Source: Planctomycetota bacterium (GTDB lineage: Bacteria; Planctomycetota; Planctomycetia; Gemmatales; Gemmataceae). Taken from it: a DNA stretch of 45,160 nucleotides. Shown piece by piece: positions 17,301-26,386 of the stretch (the stretch's first letter is position 1; each line of letters starts with the position of its first letter). Where the stretch lies: NCBI GenBank assembly GCA_021324515.1, contig JAJPIY010000081.1, positions 1-45,160 on the forward strand, read 5' to 3'. A model generated the notes under the pieces. The model did no database searches, was not told where the DNA came from, and worked only from the letters and a program-made list of their open reading frames with translations. The position numbers and the translations under genes were made by a program.

Positions 17301-17880
17301 CGAGCTTGACATGATATTCTCCCGCCTTATCGAGACGCACCAGAAAGCCGCCCGTGTTGGAACGGCGGATCTGCGCCATGTGTCCATCCGTCTGGGCCGA
17401 AGATGCGCCTGCTTGTGAGCACGCCAGGGACACCAGCGTATCGGCCCGTTCCGCCGTACCGCTGAATTCGGCTTCCAGGCGGACGGCCCCGGCCTCCACT
17501 TTGCCGCGCAGAAAACAGCGCGTGGGGGGCACGGCATTTTCATTCTTGGGATTTTCGATCTGCTTTTTGAGTTTGTCGATCTGATCGAGCAGTTCCTGAT
17601 ATTTCTCCGGCCGGAGAATAACTGCCTTGGGGAGAAGATCGAGCGTTTCGTTGGCCTGGTCGCAAAGGATGATTACAGCATCGGCGGGCAACATGGTCCC
17701 TGGCTTGGCCGAGGCACGTTCTCCGCCGCCTTGCCGAGAACTACGGCCCTCGCCCTTATTTTCGTTTGCCTTGGCGGGAACCGATTGCTTAACGGGAGTC
17801 GGCTCCTCAGCGCGCAACGATAAGGTCAGCGTCGTACTCAGAAGCAGCCAGATGAAATATCTGCCTGGCGCGGACGACAT
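14329..17880 (-). CDS. Large (1183 aa) secreted/membrane protein, probably paralogous to the halves of the 2492-aa neighbour
   Basis: Signal peptide (YFIWLLLSTTLTLSLRAEE), VILRPEKYQELLDQIDKL motif, beta-rich body, C-terminal TM cluster (LAWLLVCSLGLSVVGLGLYGG, WPLLILFTLAIAIAVLF). Confidence 0.82.
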   Translation of the reverse strand: MSSAPGRYFIWLLLSTTLTLSLRAEEPTPVKQSVPAKANENKGEGRSSRQGGGERASAKPGTMLPADAVIILCDQANETLDLLPKAVILRPEKYQELLDQIDKLKKQIENPKNENAVPPTRCFLRGKVEAGAVRLEAEFSGTAERADTLVSLACSQAGASSAQTDGHMAQIRRSNTGGFLVRLDKAGEYHVKLDLLVPLVGREGSSRGFELTLPRAVITQLELDLPSNCTDVRLGGQLLKDLQLPGLELKNNHLRGSPGLGPVDKLDLSWKEARPSVGEPLRIAEGRIQARLDAVGLTTQADLSLTAEGAPTKVWRLLVPRNAEIKVLASDKEAPIEHRMETDDKKYAFASLRTIYLKEARSDPLHVQVKSPLLPLSPRGSAMPIGPFFVFDAARQTGTVLVRNQVRSLHLDYRGHGDMQLRRLETEESKGDVPATVATLVYSNIPLVEGPTAATGPQSLSWLDLEAVRVPVQMRMRVSHTLTLHKASSKAEESSSLASQRAYWHVTTTIAPATKWADVEPLKIFVPPNWEPADENVLMPPTSPPRWVTVPSALLREAPTQAQRLEGRYKASYKAEEHAVLKLPQPQGTIESCEVKIEAPADVEVVLNNVEQSSLELTRQPRPNEQTWRCRGVLGEELGIDVSWRPYRPELRVTAVVDLTLNGHRGEVRHELRLQLPPTPPSFVTLRVPAILGDTLHIQDEQGQDLRSLRTESLADEQRQLADKADKPADADRLSPGRLRLPVPTKESGKEWRLLLHYTTRLGEKDRTPRKGEPLLVPLVTLEQATTGDFKVRIWSEPGFLPRVASPRWEEQSIEEVKDRALPMLVLRTAKFNTPLRLVLSEQAAGFSALVERALMRVQLEEGGTQRWQASFRLRQITDRHLDLLMPAPVVTLNAQFSFNGHKVIPVVVNDQGENSGGGAIARLHLPPLGDRQQTGNANDNQGPANPSSILEVFFQSPPGRSSGSPLHTTLQPPQILRATGAPICWQVSLPPNRVLLAPESAPGVERIWTRRGWLLLAAELSVPPEWRRDYESAALVCWQAPNVPIVLTHAPQLAWLLVCSLGLSVVGLGLYGGARVHGQEGSRLAAWFWPLLILFTLAIAIAVLFRPTLLFALIYGCEPGAVVLLAVVGVQWLMHQRYRRQIVFLPSFSRGRAGSSLIRKSPSPRPPSGEPSTVDAPPPHVG

Positions 17881-17914
17881 GGACGCTTCCTCCTGCTTCT
17901 CTTATAAGATTATG

Positions 17915-18622
17915 TCACACGCTCTTCGGATTGCCGTGGGTCATGTACCAATCAACTGCTTCTTCAGCGCTCAGCGTTCGACATTCCGCACTCAGCCAAC
18001 CCAGACAACTCGCATGGGGGCGGAGTGCCTCCATCCAGCGTAGCTCGTCGGCATCCTCTCCCAATTGACCGAGTACGAGAAAACCGAACCGATCTGCCTG
18101 TTCCCACACACCAAGGCTATTCACGGCTACGGGAGCGATGAGTAAATTATATCCTGTTTGGCGCAACTGTGTCGCCTCTTTGTCAGAACAAGCAGTGATT
18201 TTGTGGCTGCGCAGCGCCAGCGGCCGGCCATTGACAAGCAAGCTGCGCCCTTTCTTCTGCAACAAACGCAGTCCGTGGCTGATGGTGACGCAATCGCAGC
18301 GCTGACCGTCTTGCCATAATTCAATCGGCCCTTGATAGAGAAAAGGACATTGCGGCTCCCAGAAGCTGGCCTCGGGAATGATCGCGCGGACAGTCAAACC
18401 GGGCGAGTGGGGCGGTGTCAGCGTCCCGAGAGAGGACGGTAGAGGACGTAGTGGATAAGCCACCTCAATGGTGCTGGAATAAAGGCAGCGCGGCCCCACG
18501 AGCCGACCACGCACTTCGGTCGTCGCCGTGTGATATTCGGGCGATACCGTGATCCAAACTTCTGCTGATAGCGGGTCCAGGGAACGATCATGTACCTCAA
18601 TGCGGCGAATGCGGTTCTTCAT
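17915..18622 (-). CDS. Small protein resembling non-catalytic parts of glycoside hydrolase family 2
   Basis: EASFWEPQCPFLYQG and SLLVNGRPLALRSHK resemble the GH2 LWSPExPxLY and FxxNGxPxxLRG motifs; no obvious GH2 catalytic region. Confidence 0.55.
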   Translation of the reverse strand: MKNRIRRIEVHDRSLDPLSAEVWITVSPEYHTATTEVRGRLVGPRCLYSSTIEVAYPLRPLPSSLGTLTPPHSPGLTVRAIIPEASFWEPQCPFLYQGPIELWQDGQRCDCVTISHGLRLLQKKGRSLLVNGRPLALRSHKITACSDKEATQLRQTGYNLLIAPVAVNSLGVWEQADRFGFLVLGQLGEDADELRWMEALRPHASCLGWLSAECRTLSAEEAVDWYMTHGNPKSV

Positions 18623-18703
18623 ACCAGCGGCCTCGACAAGGCAACAGAGGTGTCGGCGGTATGCAGAGCAACTTCTGCTGGTTCCTTGCTTAGTCCCCTC
18701 GAT

Positions 18704-21700
18704 TCACTTAAACAGTTGTTCTGCTTGGCGGCGTAGCAAATCCAGTTGGAGGCGCTGTATCCACGGTAGGACGGCGGTATCCGGCGCAGCCAGAGCGATG
18801 GTGGCTTTTGCCAACCCTTGCCGCGCTTCCTTCAGCGCCCCCATGCGCTGCTGCACCAAGGCCAACCACAGCCATTCGCGTGCGCAGGGACGACGGCCGT
18901 GCAACTCCCGCGCTTGGTTCAGGCGGCGAACAGCGGACGCCAAATCACCGGCGCGGAACAGGGCCGCTCCCAGCGTGCAGAGATAATCCGGATCGTCCGG
19001 CGCGCGTTCGACGGCCTGTTTCGCCAACTCCACCAGCCGCTCTGCCGGAACACCGGGATCGGCCGCCAGCACGCCCGTCCAAGCAATCAAGTAGGCAATA
19101 CGCTCGCTGGCTTGGGTTTCAGGCTGATAGAGTTTCACCAGTTCGGTGCAGGCGTGGCGGTAACCGGTGAGGTCGCCTTCGCGCAGAAGCAGAGCGGCGT
19201 AGAGACACCACGCTTCGGGTTCTTGCGGAGCGCGGCGCACGACTTCAGCGAAGTCGGCACCGGCTTGCTTCCAGTGCCCCATCTCGGCCTGCACGCTGCC
19301 GCGCCGGGCATGATACAGCCAATGGTCCGGCCCTTGCTCAATCAACTTGTCCAGGTGCCAGAGAGCGGCGCTCCAATGCCCGCCGCGGGCACATTCTTCG
19401 GCGGTTTGGCGGTGCCAGGCCATGACGTAATCGGCGGAGAAGTGGAAGAAGTCGCCTCGTGTCTGCCGCAGTATCCTCCACAAGTCTTTCAGTTCATCCC
19501 GTGCCAAGGGCACCACATCGCGATGTTCATCGAGACGACTGCCCGTGAGCAATTGGGCAAGACGCACCAAGTCCTCGACGGCAGAGTCCGTCAAGGGCAA
19601 GTCCCAAGACCAGACGGCGCCGGCTGGCCCGGTGGTGAGCAGGCTTCGGCCATCGGCACTGAAACGCACTTGTCGGACGGGCCAGGGGTGTTGCAAAGGC
19701 GGTGTCAGCGTTTGGCCGCTCTCGGCATCCCAGACACGCGCCGTCTGATCGAAACTGGCCGTGGCCACACGCCGACCATCGGGGCTGAAGCGGGCCTGCA
19801 CCACAGTGCCGTTGTGTTTAAACGGCGGCACCAGCATCTTTCCGCTGACAATGTCCCAGAGACAGGCCATGTTATCATCGCCGGCCGTTACCAAACGCCG
19901 ACCGTCCGGGTGGAAATCGGCGAACCAGATGGTGCTGGCGTGCTTCAAGAGCGGGCCGATCGGTGCCCCGCTCTCGGCGCTCCACACGCGCGCCGTCTGG
20001 TCCGTACTCGTTGTCACCACGCGGCGGCCATCGGGGCTGAAAGCCGCGTAGGTGATCTCCCCGTGATGCGCCAAGGGCGGAGTAACAGGTTCGCCGCTGG
20101 AGATAGCATAAACACGCACGGTGTTGTCCTTGTTGATCTTGAGGACGAAGCGGTCATCTGGGCTGGTGTGTTCGGCGACTGGGGGGGTCTCTGGGCCCTG
20201 GGATTCCAGGTAGCTCATGCGCAAATCGCGGTCCACGCGATGGCGGAACACCACGTCTTCATTGACGACCTTGGCCCGGTGACGGCAGGCGACGTCCCAG
20301 AGACATACGGTGCCATCATCGCTGGCCGTGGCCAGACGGCGGCTGTCGGGACTGAAAGCCACGCGGTTGATGCTGCCGTTGGCCCGCAAAGGCGGGGTGA
20401 GGGCGGCCCCGGTGGTGGCGCTCCAGACGCGCGCGCTATTATCGTCTCCGGCAGTGGCCACATGGCAACCGTCGGGGCTGAAAGCAGCCCAGCGGATGAG
20501 GCTCTTGTGCTGTAGTGGTTCTACCAGGGGTTCGCCGTCGAGGACGCGCCAGATCCGAACCGTGCCGTCGTCGCTGCCAGTCAGCACGCGTTGTCCGAAG
20601 GGACTGAAAGCCACCAGAGTAACGCGCTGGCGATGGCGCAAGCGGCGGCCGACGGGTGTGCCGTCAGCCACGTCCCAGACCTGGGCGGTGGCATCGGCGG
20701 CGCCACTGATGATGCGTTTGCTGTCCGGGCTGAAGGCGAGGCATAGCACGGCGCGATCGTGGGAAAGAACGATGGGCGTGGCTTTCCGCGTGGCCGCATC
20801 CCACAAATGGACCAGGCCGTCGTCGCCGGCAGTCGCTAGCCAACGGCCATCCGGGCTGAAAAGGGCCTTGTTCACCGCGCCGCCATGGGCGAGTTCGCCG
20901 GCCAGCGGTTTGCCAGTAGCCGCGTCCCAGACACGGGCCGCCTTGCCGCTCGCCGTTGCCACTTGTCGGCCGTCCGGACTGAAGTCGATGCCGCGCAGCT
21001 CGCCTCCAGGGCGCAGCACGACCGGGGTGACGCCGGACTCGCCAAGGTCCCAAATACGCGCCGCGCCGTCGCGGCTGACGACAGCGAGGCGTCGGCCGTC
21101 GCGGCTGAAAACCGCCAACTCTACCGGACTGCCGGTACTCAACGGCGCAAATACCTCTTGTCCCGTCCCACTATCCCACAAGTAGACTTTCCCTTCATCG
21201 CCGGCCGTGAGGAGGCGGCTGCCATCGGGACTAAAGCACGTCTCGTTGACGGCACCTTCGTGGATCCACAATTGTTGCGGTCGGGGTAATTCCTGGAGCA
21301 GAGCAGCGATGCGCTGGCGGTGCATTTCTTCACGTGCCGGAGTGCCCGCGTCCAGGCGCAGCGCTTCGGTGAACCACAGCAAAGCTGCGAAGCCGTCGCC
21401 CGTGTTCAGGGCGCTGGATCCCTGGACGATGTGCAAACGAACGAGGTTGTGCCGGCTCTCGGCCAGGGCCTGTTCCAGTCGGACGTGATAAATTCCTCCT
21501 AACGTCAGCAGCGCCAGCGCCGCCATGATGAGGATGCCGAACACAGCGGCCTTGGTTGGGTGACGGCGCATCCATTTGACGGATCGGCCCCACCAACCAG
21601 TCGGGCGCGCTTCGATCGGTTGATTACTGAGAAAGCGATGGAGGTCTTCGGCCAAGTCTTCGGCGCTGGGGTAACGGCGGGCCGGATCTTTTTCCAAACA

Positions 21701-22771
21701 CTTCAGGCAAATGGTCTCCAGATCGCGCGGTACCTTGCGGTGCAATTGCGACGGCGGTAAAGGATCTTGCGCCACCAGTTTGCGGAGAGTGGTCAGCGAA
21801 CTATCACTCTCGAAGGGCGGCCGGCCAGTCAACATCTCGTAAAGGATCGCCCCCAGGCCATAGACATCGGTAGCCGGACCAATAGCGTGGGTGCGCGCCT
21901 CGGCCTGTTCCGGGGCCATGTAGCTGGGCGTGCCGAGAATGGCGCCGGTACGCGTCTGCGACTGGACATCGAGATGTTTGGCCAGGCCGAAATCAGTGAT
22001 TTTAGGGATGCCGTAAAGATGAAATGCTGCTTGCGTTTCAGCGTGCAGGCTGTCCGCACCGGAGACGTGCTCGGCCGGGGTCGCCAGCAGGACGTTGCCC
22101 GGCTTGAGATCGCGATGAATGATGCCTTTCTGATGAGCACTATGCATGGCCAGGGCGAGCAGGCGGACGAGATGAGCCGCCAGCCGCGGCGGCTGCGGCG
22201 CCCCGGTGAGCTTCTGCGCCAGCGTGCCACCATCCACGTATTCCAACGAGAAGAACGGACAGCCGTTGTGTTCACTGATCTCGTAGATCTGCACGATATA
22301 AGGATGTTGCAGGCGGGCGACGGCTTCCGCCTCGGCGCGGAAGCGCTCCAGCTGCTGTGGATCGGCATTGGCGCCGGCCAGGATCATCTTGAGGGCGACG
22401 AGACGATTCAGTTTGAGCTGCCGCGCTTTATAGACCACGCCCATGCCGCCGCGGCCTAACTCGCCGAGAATTTCATAACCGGGAATGTGCTGCGATAACA
22501 CTGGTGCGCCGCCCTCTTCGTCCTCCTCCGGAGGACGAGGCAGGGTCGCACGGGTCGAGGCTGTGTCGCCCGGCGGTGCTCCCTGTCCTTCTCCTCCCAA
22601 ATGGGGAGGAGAAGGAGGAGACGGTTGGGGTTGATAGTCGAGCGTCTGTGGGAAAGGGAGAGTGGCAGGGATCGGAGCCAGTCCACAGATAGGACATACC
22701 GGCATTGTGGAAGTCGGTTGGTCCTCACAGTCCCACTGATGGCCGCGCGGGCAGGTCAGCGACAGGGCCAT
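18704..22771 (-). CDS. Serine/threonine protein kinase with N-terminal Cys-rich ribbon, TM helix, about 13 WD40 repeats and TPR-like C-terminus
   Basis: CPRGHxW..CPICG ribbon; GRGGMGVVYKARQ, VALKMI, IIHRDLKPGNVLL, ITDFGLAK, GTPSYMAPEQ; TM (AVFGILIMAALALLTLGGIY); repeated FSPDGRR..TAxDDxxxRVWDAxTG; C-terminal helical repeats. Confidence 0.95.
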   Translation of the reverse strand: MALSLTCPRGHQWDCEDQPTSTMPVCPICGLAPIPATLPFPQTLDYQPQPSPPSPPHLGGEGQGAPPGDTASTRATLPRPPEEDEEGGAPVLSQHIPGYEILGELGRGGMGVVYKARQLKLNRLVALKMILAGANADPQQLERFRAEAEAVARLQHPYIVQIYEISEHNGCPFFSLEYVDGGTLAQKLTGAPQPPRLAAHLVRLLALAMHSAHQKGIIHRDLKPGNVLLATPAEHVSGADSLHAETQAAFHLYGIPKITDFGLAKHLDVQSQTRTGAILGTPSYMAPEQAEARTHAIGPATDVYGLGAILYEMLTGRPPFESDSSLTTLRKLVAQDPLPPSQLHRKVPRDLETICLKCLEKDPARRYPSAEDLAEDLHRFLSNQPIEARPTGWWGRSVKWMRRHPTKAAVFGILIMAALALLTLGGIYHVRLEQALAESRHNLVRLHIVQGSSALNTGDGFAALLWFTEALRLDAGTPAREEMHRQRIAALLQELPRPQQLWIHEGAVNETCFSPDGSRLLTAGDEGKVYLWDSGTGQEVFAPLSTGSPVELAVFSRDGRRLAVVSRDGAARIWDLGESGVTPVVLRPGGELRGIDFSPDGRQVATASGKAARVWDAATGKPLAGELAHGGAVNKALFSPDGRWLATAGDDGLVHLWDAATRKATPIVLSHDRAVLCLAFSPDSKRIISGAADATAQVWDVADGTPVGRRLRHRQRVTLVAFSPFGQRVLTGSDDGTVRIWRVLDGEPLVEPLQHKSLIRWAAFSPDGCHVATAGDDNSARVWSATTGAALTPPLRANGSINRVAFSPDSRRLATASDDGTVCLWDVACRHRAKVVNEDVVFRHRVDRDLRMSYLESQGPETPPVAEHTSPDDRFVLKINKDNTVRVYAISSGEPVTPPLAHHGEITYAAFSPDGRRVVTTSTDQTARVWSAESGAPIGPLLKHASTIWFADFHPDGRRLVTAGDDNMACLWDIVSGKMLVPPFKHNGTVVQARFSPDGRRVATASFDQTARVWDAESGQTLTPPLQHPWPVRQVRFSADGRSLLTTGPAGAVWSWDLPLTDSAVEDLVRLAQLLTGSRLDEHRDVVPLARDELKDLWRILRQTRGDFFHFSADYVMAWHRQTAEECARGGHWSAALWHLDKLIEQGPDHWLYHARRGSVQAEMGHWKQAGADFAEVVRRAPQEPEAWCLYAALLLREGDLTGYRHACTELVKLYQPETQASERIAYLIAWTGVLAADPGVPAERLVELAKQAVERAPDDPDYLCTLGAALFRAGDLASAVRRLNQARELHGRRPCAREWLWLALVQQRMGALKEARQGLAKATIALAAPDTAVLPWIQRLQLDLLRRQAEQLFK
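22586..22616. repeat. Perfect 13-bp-stem hairpin within the kinase coding sequence
   Basis: TCCTTCTCCTCCC (22586-22598) / GGGAGGAGAAGGA (22604-22616), 5-nt loop; encodes part of the SPPHLGGEGQG linker. Confidence 0.85.
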
Positions 22772-22886
22772 AATTCGGTCCTCGCAAGATGCCAGGAGCT
22801 ACCATCCATTGTGGCGGACGGAAAAAGGCGGTCAAGGCGAGCCTCGGCCCCAACATCCTCGACAGCTCTCCGCCCAGAGCGCATGG

Positions 22887-25800
22887 CTAGGTTCCGAAAT
22901 CATCCCTCCGTCCGCTTTCTTTCTCGTGTTCCTCATCTTCCTCGTCCTCGGTGAGGATGCTTGGCGCCTTGAGGAGTGGATCATTCTCGACGCGCAAGCT
23001 CTGTATATGTTCCTTGCCGTCTACCGTGAGAACAATGCGGTACATGCCGGGCGGAGCAGGGTCTTGCCCCGGACCACGGCTGCGGCCCTGACCGCGCGGC
23101 TCCCGCGGACTGCGCGCCAGGTCCCACATCAAGCGATGGAGGCCCGGCGCCATTTGCTCTTTTTTCACGGGCAGTTCGCGTACTGTTCGGCCAGTGTAAT
23201 CGACGATTTTGAGCTGGATGTTTTCAGCCTTCTTGCTCAAGGAATAGTAAATTTGCGCTCCGGAAGGGGGATTTTCTCCGATGAAGCGATGGTTGCCGGA
23301 GCCGTAGGGCGTGCCGCGCGCTGGTTCGCGCCGCCAGCGCATCGCCGTTGTCGGCTTGTACAACGTCGCTTCGGTCTTGAGGGTTTCCGGTTTCATCTGC
23401 CGCAGCGGCGTCACGTCCAGTATCCACAAACTGCGGCCGTGCGTCGCCGCCACCATCTCGCCATTGGACGGATGCTGGACCAATTCGTGGACCGCCACAG
23501 TCGGCAGATTGTTATTGATCTTGGTCCACACACCACCGCGGTCGATCGATACCCATACACCGAATTCGGTACCCAAATACAGGACATTTTGGTTTTCGAT
23601 GTCTTCACGCAGCACGCGGGTGGTTCCCATCGGCAGATTGCCGCGCAGCGATTTCCACGTCTGGCCGAAATCCTCCGTGACGTAAACGTAGGGTGCATCG
23701 TCATCGGAGCGATGAGCGTCGAAAACGACGTAGGCCCGGCCGTCGGTGAAACGCGACGGTTCGATACTGGCCACCCACCGTGGACCGGGCAAGCCAATCT
23801 TGGCAGTGACATTGGTCCACTTAGCGCCGCCGTCTTGCGTCACCCACACGTAGCCGTCGTCGGTGCCGACGTACAGCACGTTAGGATTACGCGGTGACTC
23901 GGCCAGAGCGCTAGCTGTGCCGCGTTTGGTGCGACTGATCTCCGGTGAAATCACCTGTAAATCATCGCCTTTCTTGACCGAACGAAATACATAGTTGCCG
24001 CCACAATAAAAAATCTGGGAATTGTGGTTGGACAAAATAAACGGCGTGTTCCAATTGAAACGATAGGGCGGTTGGCCGCGTACATCGCGCGGTCGAATAG
24101 GGGTGAATTCGCCGGTGCGAATATTGCGCCGACTCATGCGCCCATCCTGCGATTCGTAGTACACAAGGTCCGGATCCTGTTGATCGACACGACAGACAAA
24201 GCCGTCGCCGCCGCCCACCAGAATCCAATCCTCGTTGATTGGTCCCTGTCCATCGAGTGTATGGCTCGGGCCACCCCAGCTACCATTATCTTGCAAGCCG
24301 CCATAGACTCGATATGGCTGCCGTGAATCGATTGATACGTGATAGAATTGACCGATCGCCATGTTGTTGAGGTACTCCCAATGGGCCATGCGATCATAGG
24401 TCACGTAAAAGCCGCCGTCCGTGCCCAGCAGCATGTGCCGGCTGTCGCGCGGATCGATCCACAGAGCGTGTTGATCGGCATGAAAAGCGCTCCTATCTGT
24501 CTTGAACGTCTTGCCGCCGTCTTGAGAGCGATATAACTCGATACCCAGAACATACACATATCTGTCGTCGGTTGGATCGACGCGGACTTGACTAAAATAC
24601 ATAGGACGTGGATTAACGCTATTGACGCGAGTCCATGACTCGCCGCCGTCGGTCGATTTATAAAGTCCGCCATATTCAAAGCTATTAGGCCCCTGCTGGT
24701 CCTGCACGTTCTCACGCTGTCCTCCGTACCAGAAACTATAAGGCCGTCTTGGGTTTTCTTGGCCGGATGGCGGACGCCACACGATTGTCAGGTGTAATTC
24801 TTTGTTTTCCTTGCCGCGCAGGACTTGGACCGTTATCTTATCGCCGGGATTATGAGCGCGGAACAACTCGATGACTTGCTGGAAATTTTTCACCTCTGTT
24901 TTGTCGATTTTCTGAATGATGTCGCCGGCTTGCAATCCGGCTTTTTCAGGCTCACTCCCTGGCAAGACACGCTCGATGCGTACGCCATTGCCAGCCTCTT
25001 CGCCGCGGAAACCCAGAGGTAAGAATTGCCTTCCTCCTGCCCGTCCTGACTCCGGACGTCTACCCAGCGTCACAGAAATGTCGCGTATTTCCTCCGTACG
25101 CACAATCGTCAGGGTCATTTTGTCGCCGATTTTGTGCGTTCGGATCTGCTCGACCAGGTCTTCATACTTGCCGATGGGCTTCTTGTCTGCGGCCTTAATA
25201 ATGTCACCGACTTTCAGCCCCGCTTTGGCGGCGGGGCCGGCCGGCGTGACTTGCGTCAGTTTCACACCGCCCTCTGCGTCTTCACCAGTAACGCCCAGGT
25301 ACACTGGGTTTGGCGGCGTACCCATGCCGATCTTTTCACAATCAATAATGGCGTACACCACATGCGGATCTCTGCGGGAATAATCAAGCCCAATGCGCCC
25401 CAACTGGCAGGTCGGTAATCCTTTGGTCAGTTTCCGGAACGACTTGCCTCCATCGGTCGTTTTGTAAATGGCGCTGCCTGGTCCCCATTTCTTGATGGGA
25501 TCATAAGCGTCGTAACCATCTTGCAGCGGCGGCTCGCCGCGATGGCTATCGAAGCCGTCACGCATTCGCTCCCAGGTCGCCACTAACAGGGTCTCTGGAT
25601 CTTCCGGGTGCATCTTGATGTCGATGACGCCTGTCTTGTCATCGACATAAAGGATTTTCTCCCACGTTTTGCCGCCATCCGTAGTCTTGAACAAACCACG
25701 CTCTTCATTGGGGCCATACAGTCGGCCCAGCGCCCCCACATATACGATGTCCGGATTTTTGGGATGTACAACAATGCGGCCAATCTGGAACGATTTCCTG

Positions 25801-26354
25801 AGTCCCATGTTCTTCCACGTCTTGCCGCCGTCGGTTGATTTATACACACCATCCCCATAGGAGACGGAGTTGCGTGGATTGTTCTCGCCCGTACCAACCC
25901 AAACAATGTCTTTATTTGAGGGGGCCACGCATACGTCACCAAGGGACACGGTCGCCTCATGGTCGAATTGGTGCTCGAAAGTGACACCGTTGTTCGTGGT
26001 TTTGAGCAATCCGCCGGAAGCAGTTGCCACCCAGTAGATAGTGGGATCGGCTTCATACACCGAAAAGGCGACGATGCGTCCCCCCATCGCCGCTGGGCCG
26101 ATGCAACGCCACGTCAGTACCTTGGTCCATTCAGCAGGAATTGGCGCCGCCGTGACGGAAGGAGTTGCTGGAATGCGCCGTAGCTCGTCGAGTTTTTGCG
26201 TCAGCTCTTTAATTTGTCGTTCGATATCGGCGATCTGTTTCTCGCGGGAGACTGTCTCTTCAGCCGCAGGCCCAGAGATGCCGAGCAGTATGACCAGCGA
26301 TGCCGTCAGGATGGCCCGCAGGGGCCAGAAAGCGAACGAAATGCGCGAAATCAT
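22887..26354 (-). CDS. BNR/sortilin-like beta-propeller protein with two inserted PDZ domains
   Basis: Signal peptide (MISRISFAFWPLRAILTASLVILLGISGPAAEE); repeated KSTDGGKTWK/KTTDGGKTWE BNR motifs; two PDZ-like units with AGLKVGDIIKAADKKPI and AGLQAGDIIQKIDKTEV. Track ORF extends to 26399. Confidence 0.88.
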   Translation of the reverse strand: MISRISFAFWPLRAILTASLVILLGISGPAAEETVSREKQIADIERQIKELTQKLDELRRIPATPSVTAAPIPAEWTKVLTWRCIGPAAMGGRIVAFSVYEADPTIYWVATASGGLLKTTNNGVTFEHQFDHEATVSLGDVCVAPSNKDIVWVGTGENNPRNSVSYGDGVYKSTDGGKTWKNMGLRKSFQIGRIVVHPKNPDIVYVGALGRLYGPNEERGLFKTTDGGKTWEKILYVDDKTGVIDIKMHPEDPETLLVATWERMRDGFDSHRGEPPLQDGYDAYDPIKKWGPGSAIYKTTDGGKSFRKLTKGLPTCQLGRIGLDYSRRDPHVVYAIIDCEKIGMGTPPNPVYLGVTGEDAEGGVKLTQVTPAGPAAKAGLKVGDIIKAADKKPIGKYEDLVEQIRTHKIGDKMTLTIVRTEEIRDISVTLGRRPESGRAGGRQFLPLGFRGEEAGNGVRIERVLPGSEPEKAGLQAGDIIQKIDKTEVKNFQQVIELFRAHNPGDKITVQVLRGKENKELHLTIVWRPPSGQENPRRPYSFWYGGQRENVQDQQGPNSFEYGGLYKSTDGGESWTRVNSVNPRPMYFSQVRVDPTDDRYVYVLGIELYRSQDGGKTFKTDRSAFHADQHALWIDPRDSRHMLLGTDGGFYVTYDRMAHWEYLNNMAIGQFYHVSIDSRQPYRVYGGLQDNGSWGGPSHTLDGQGPINEDWILVGGGDGFVCRVDQQDPDLVYYESQDGRMSRRNIRTGEFTPIRPRDVRGQPPYRFNWNTPFILSNHNSQIFYCGGNYVFRSVKKGDDLQVISPEISRTKRGTASALAESPRNPNVLYVGTDDGYVWVTQDGGAKWTNVTAKIGLPGPRWVASIEPSRFTDGRAYVVFDAHRSDDDAPYVYVTEDFGQTWKSLRGNLPMGTTRVLREDIENQNVLYLGTEFGVWVSIDRGGVWTKINNNLPTVAVHELVQHPSNGEMVAATHGRSLWILDVTPLRQMKPETLKTEATLYKPTTAMRWRREPARGTPYGSGNHRFIGENPPSGAQIYYSLSKKAENIQLKIVDYTGRTVRELPVKKEQMAPGLHRLMWDLARSPREPRGQGRSRGPGQDPAPPGMYRIVLTVDGKEHIQSLRVENDPLLKAPSILTEDEEDEEHEKESGRRDDFGT

Positions 26355-26386
26355 GGTTGCGTCCTCGTGTATGGCACTCCTGTGTG

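Noticed and set aside
18818-20515. 565-aa plus-strand ORF antisense to the kinase gene
   Set aside because: It lies wholly opposite the WD40 repeats; the periodic GC-rich codons suppress stops on the opposite strand. The translation has no recognisable domain and mirrors the repeat period.
19600-21250. Regularly spaced similar DNA strings (e.g. CGGCCATCGGGGCTGAAAG) that might look like a CRISPR or satellite array
   Set aside because: They correspond to FSPDGRR motifs in consecutive WD40 repeats; spacing is about 120-130 bp and the intervening sequence is coding.
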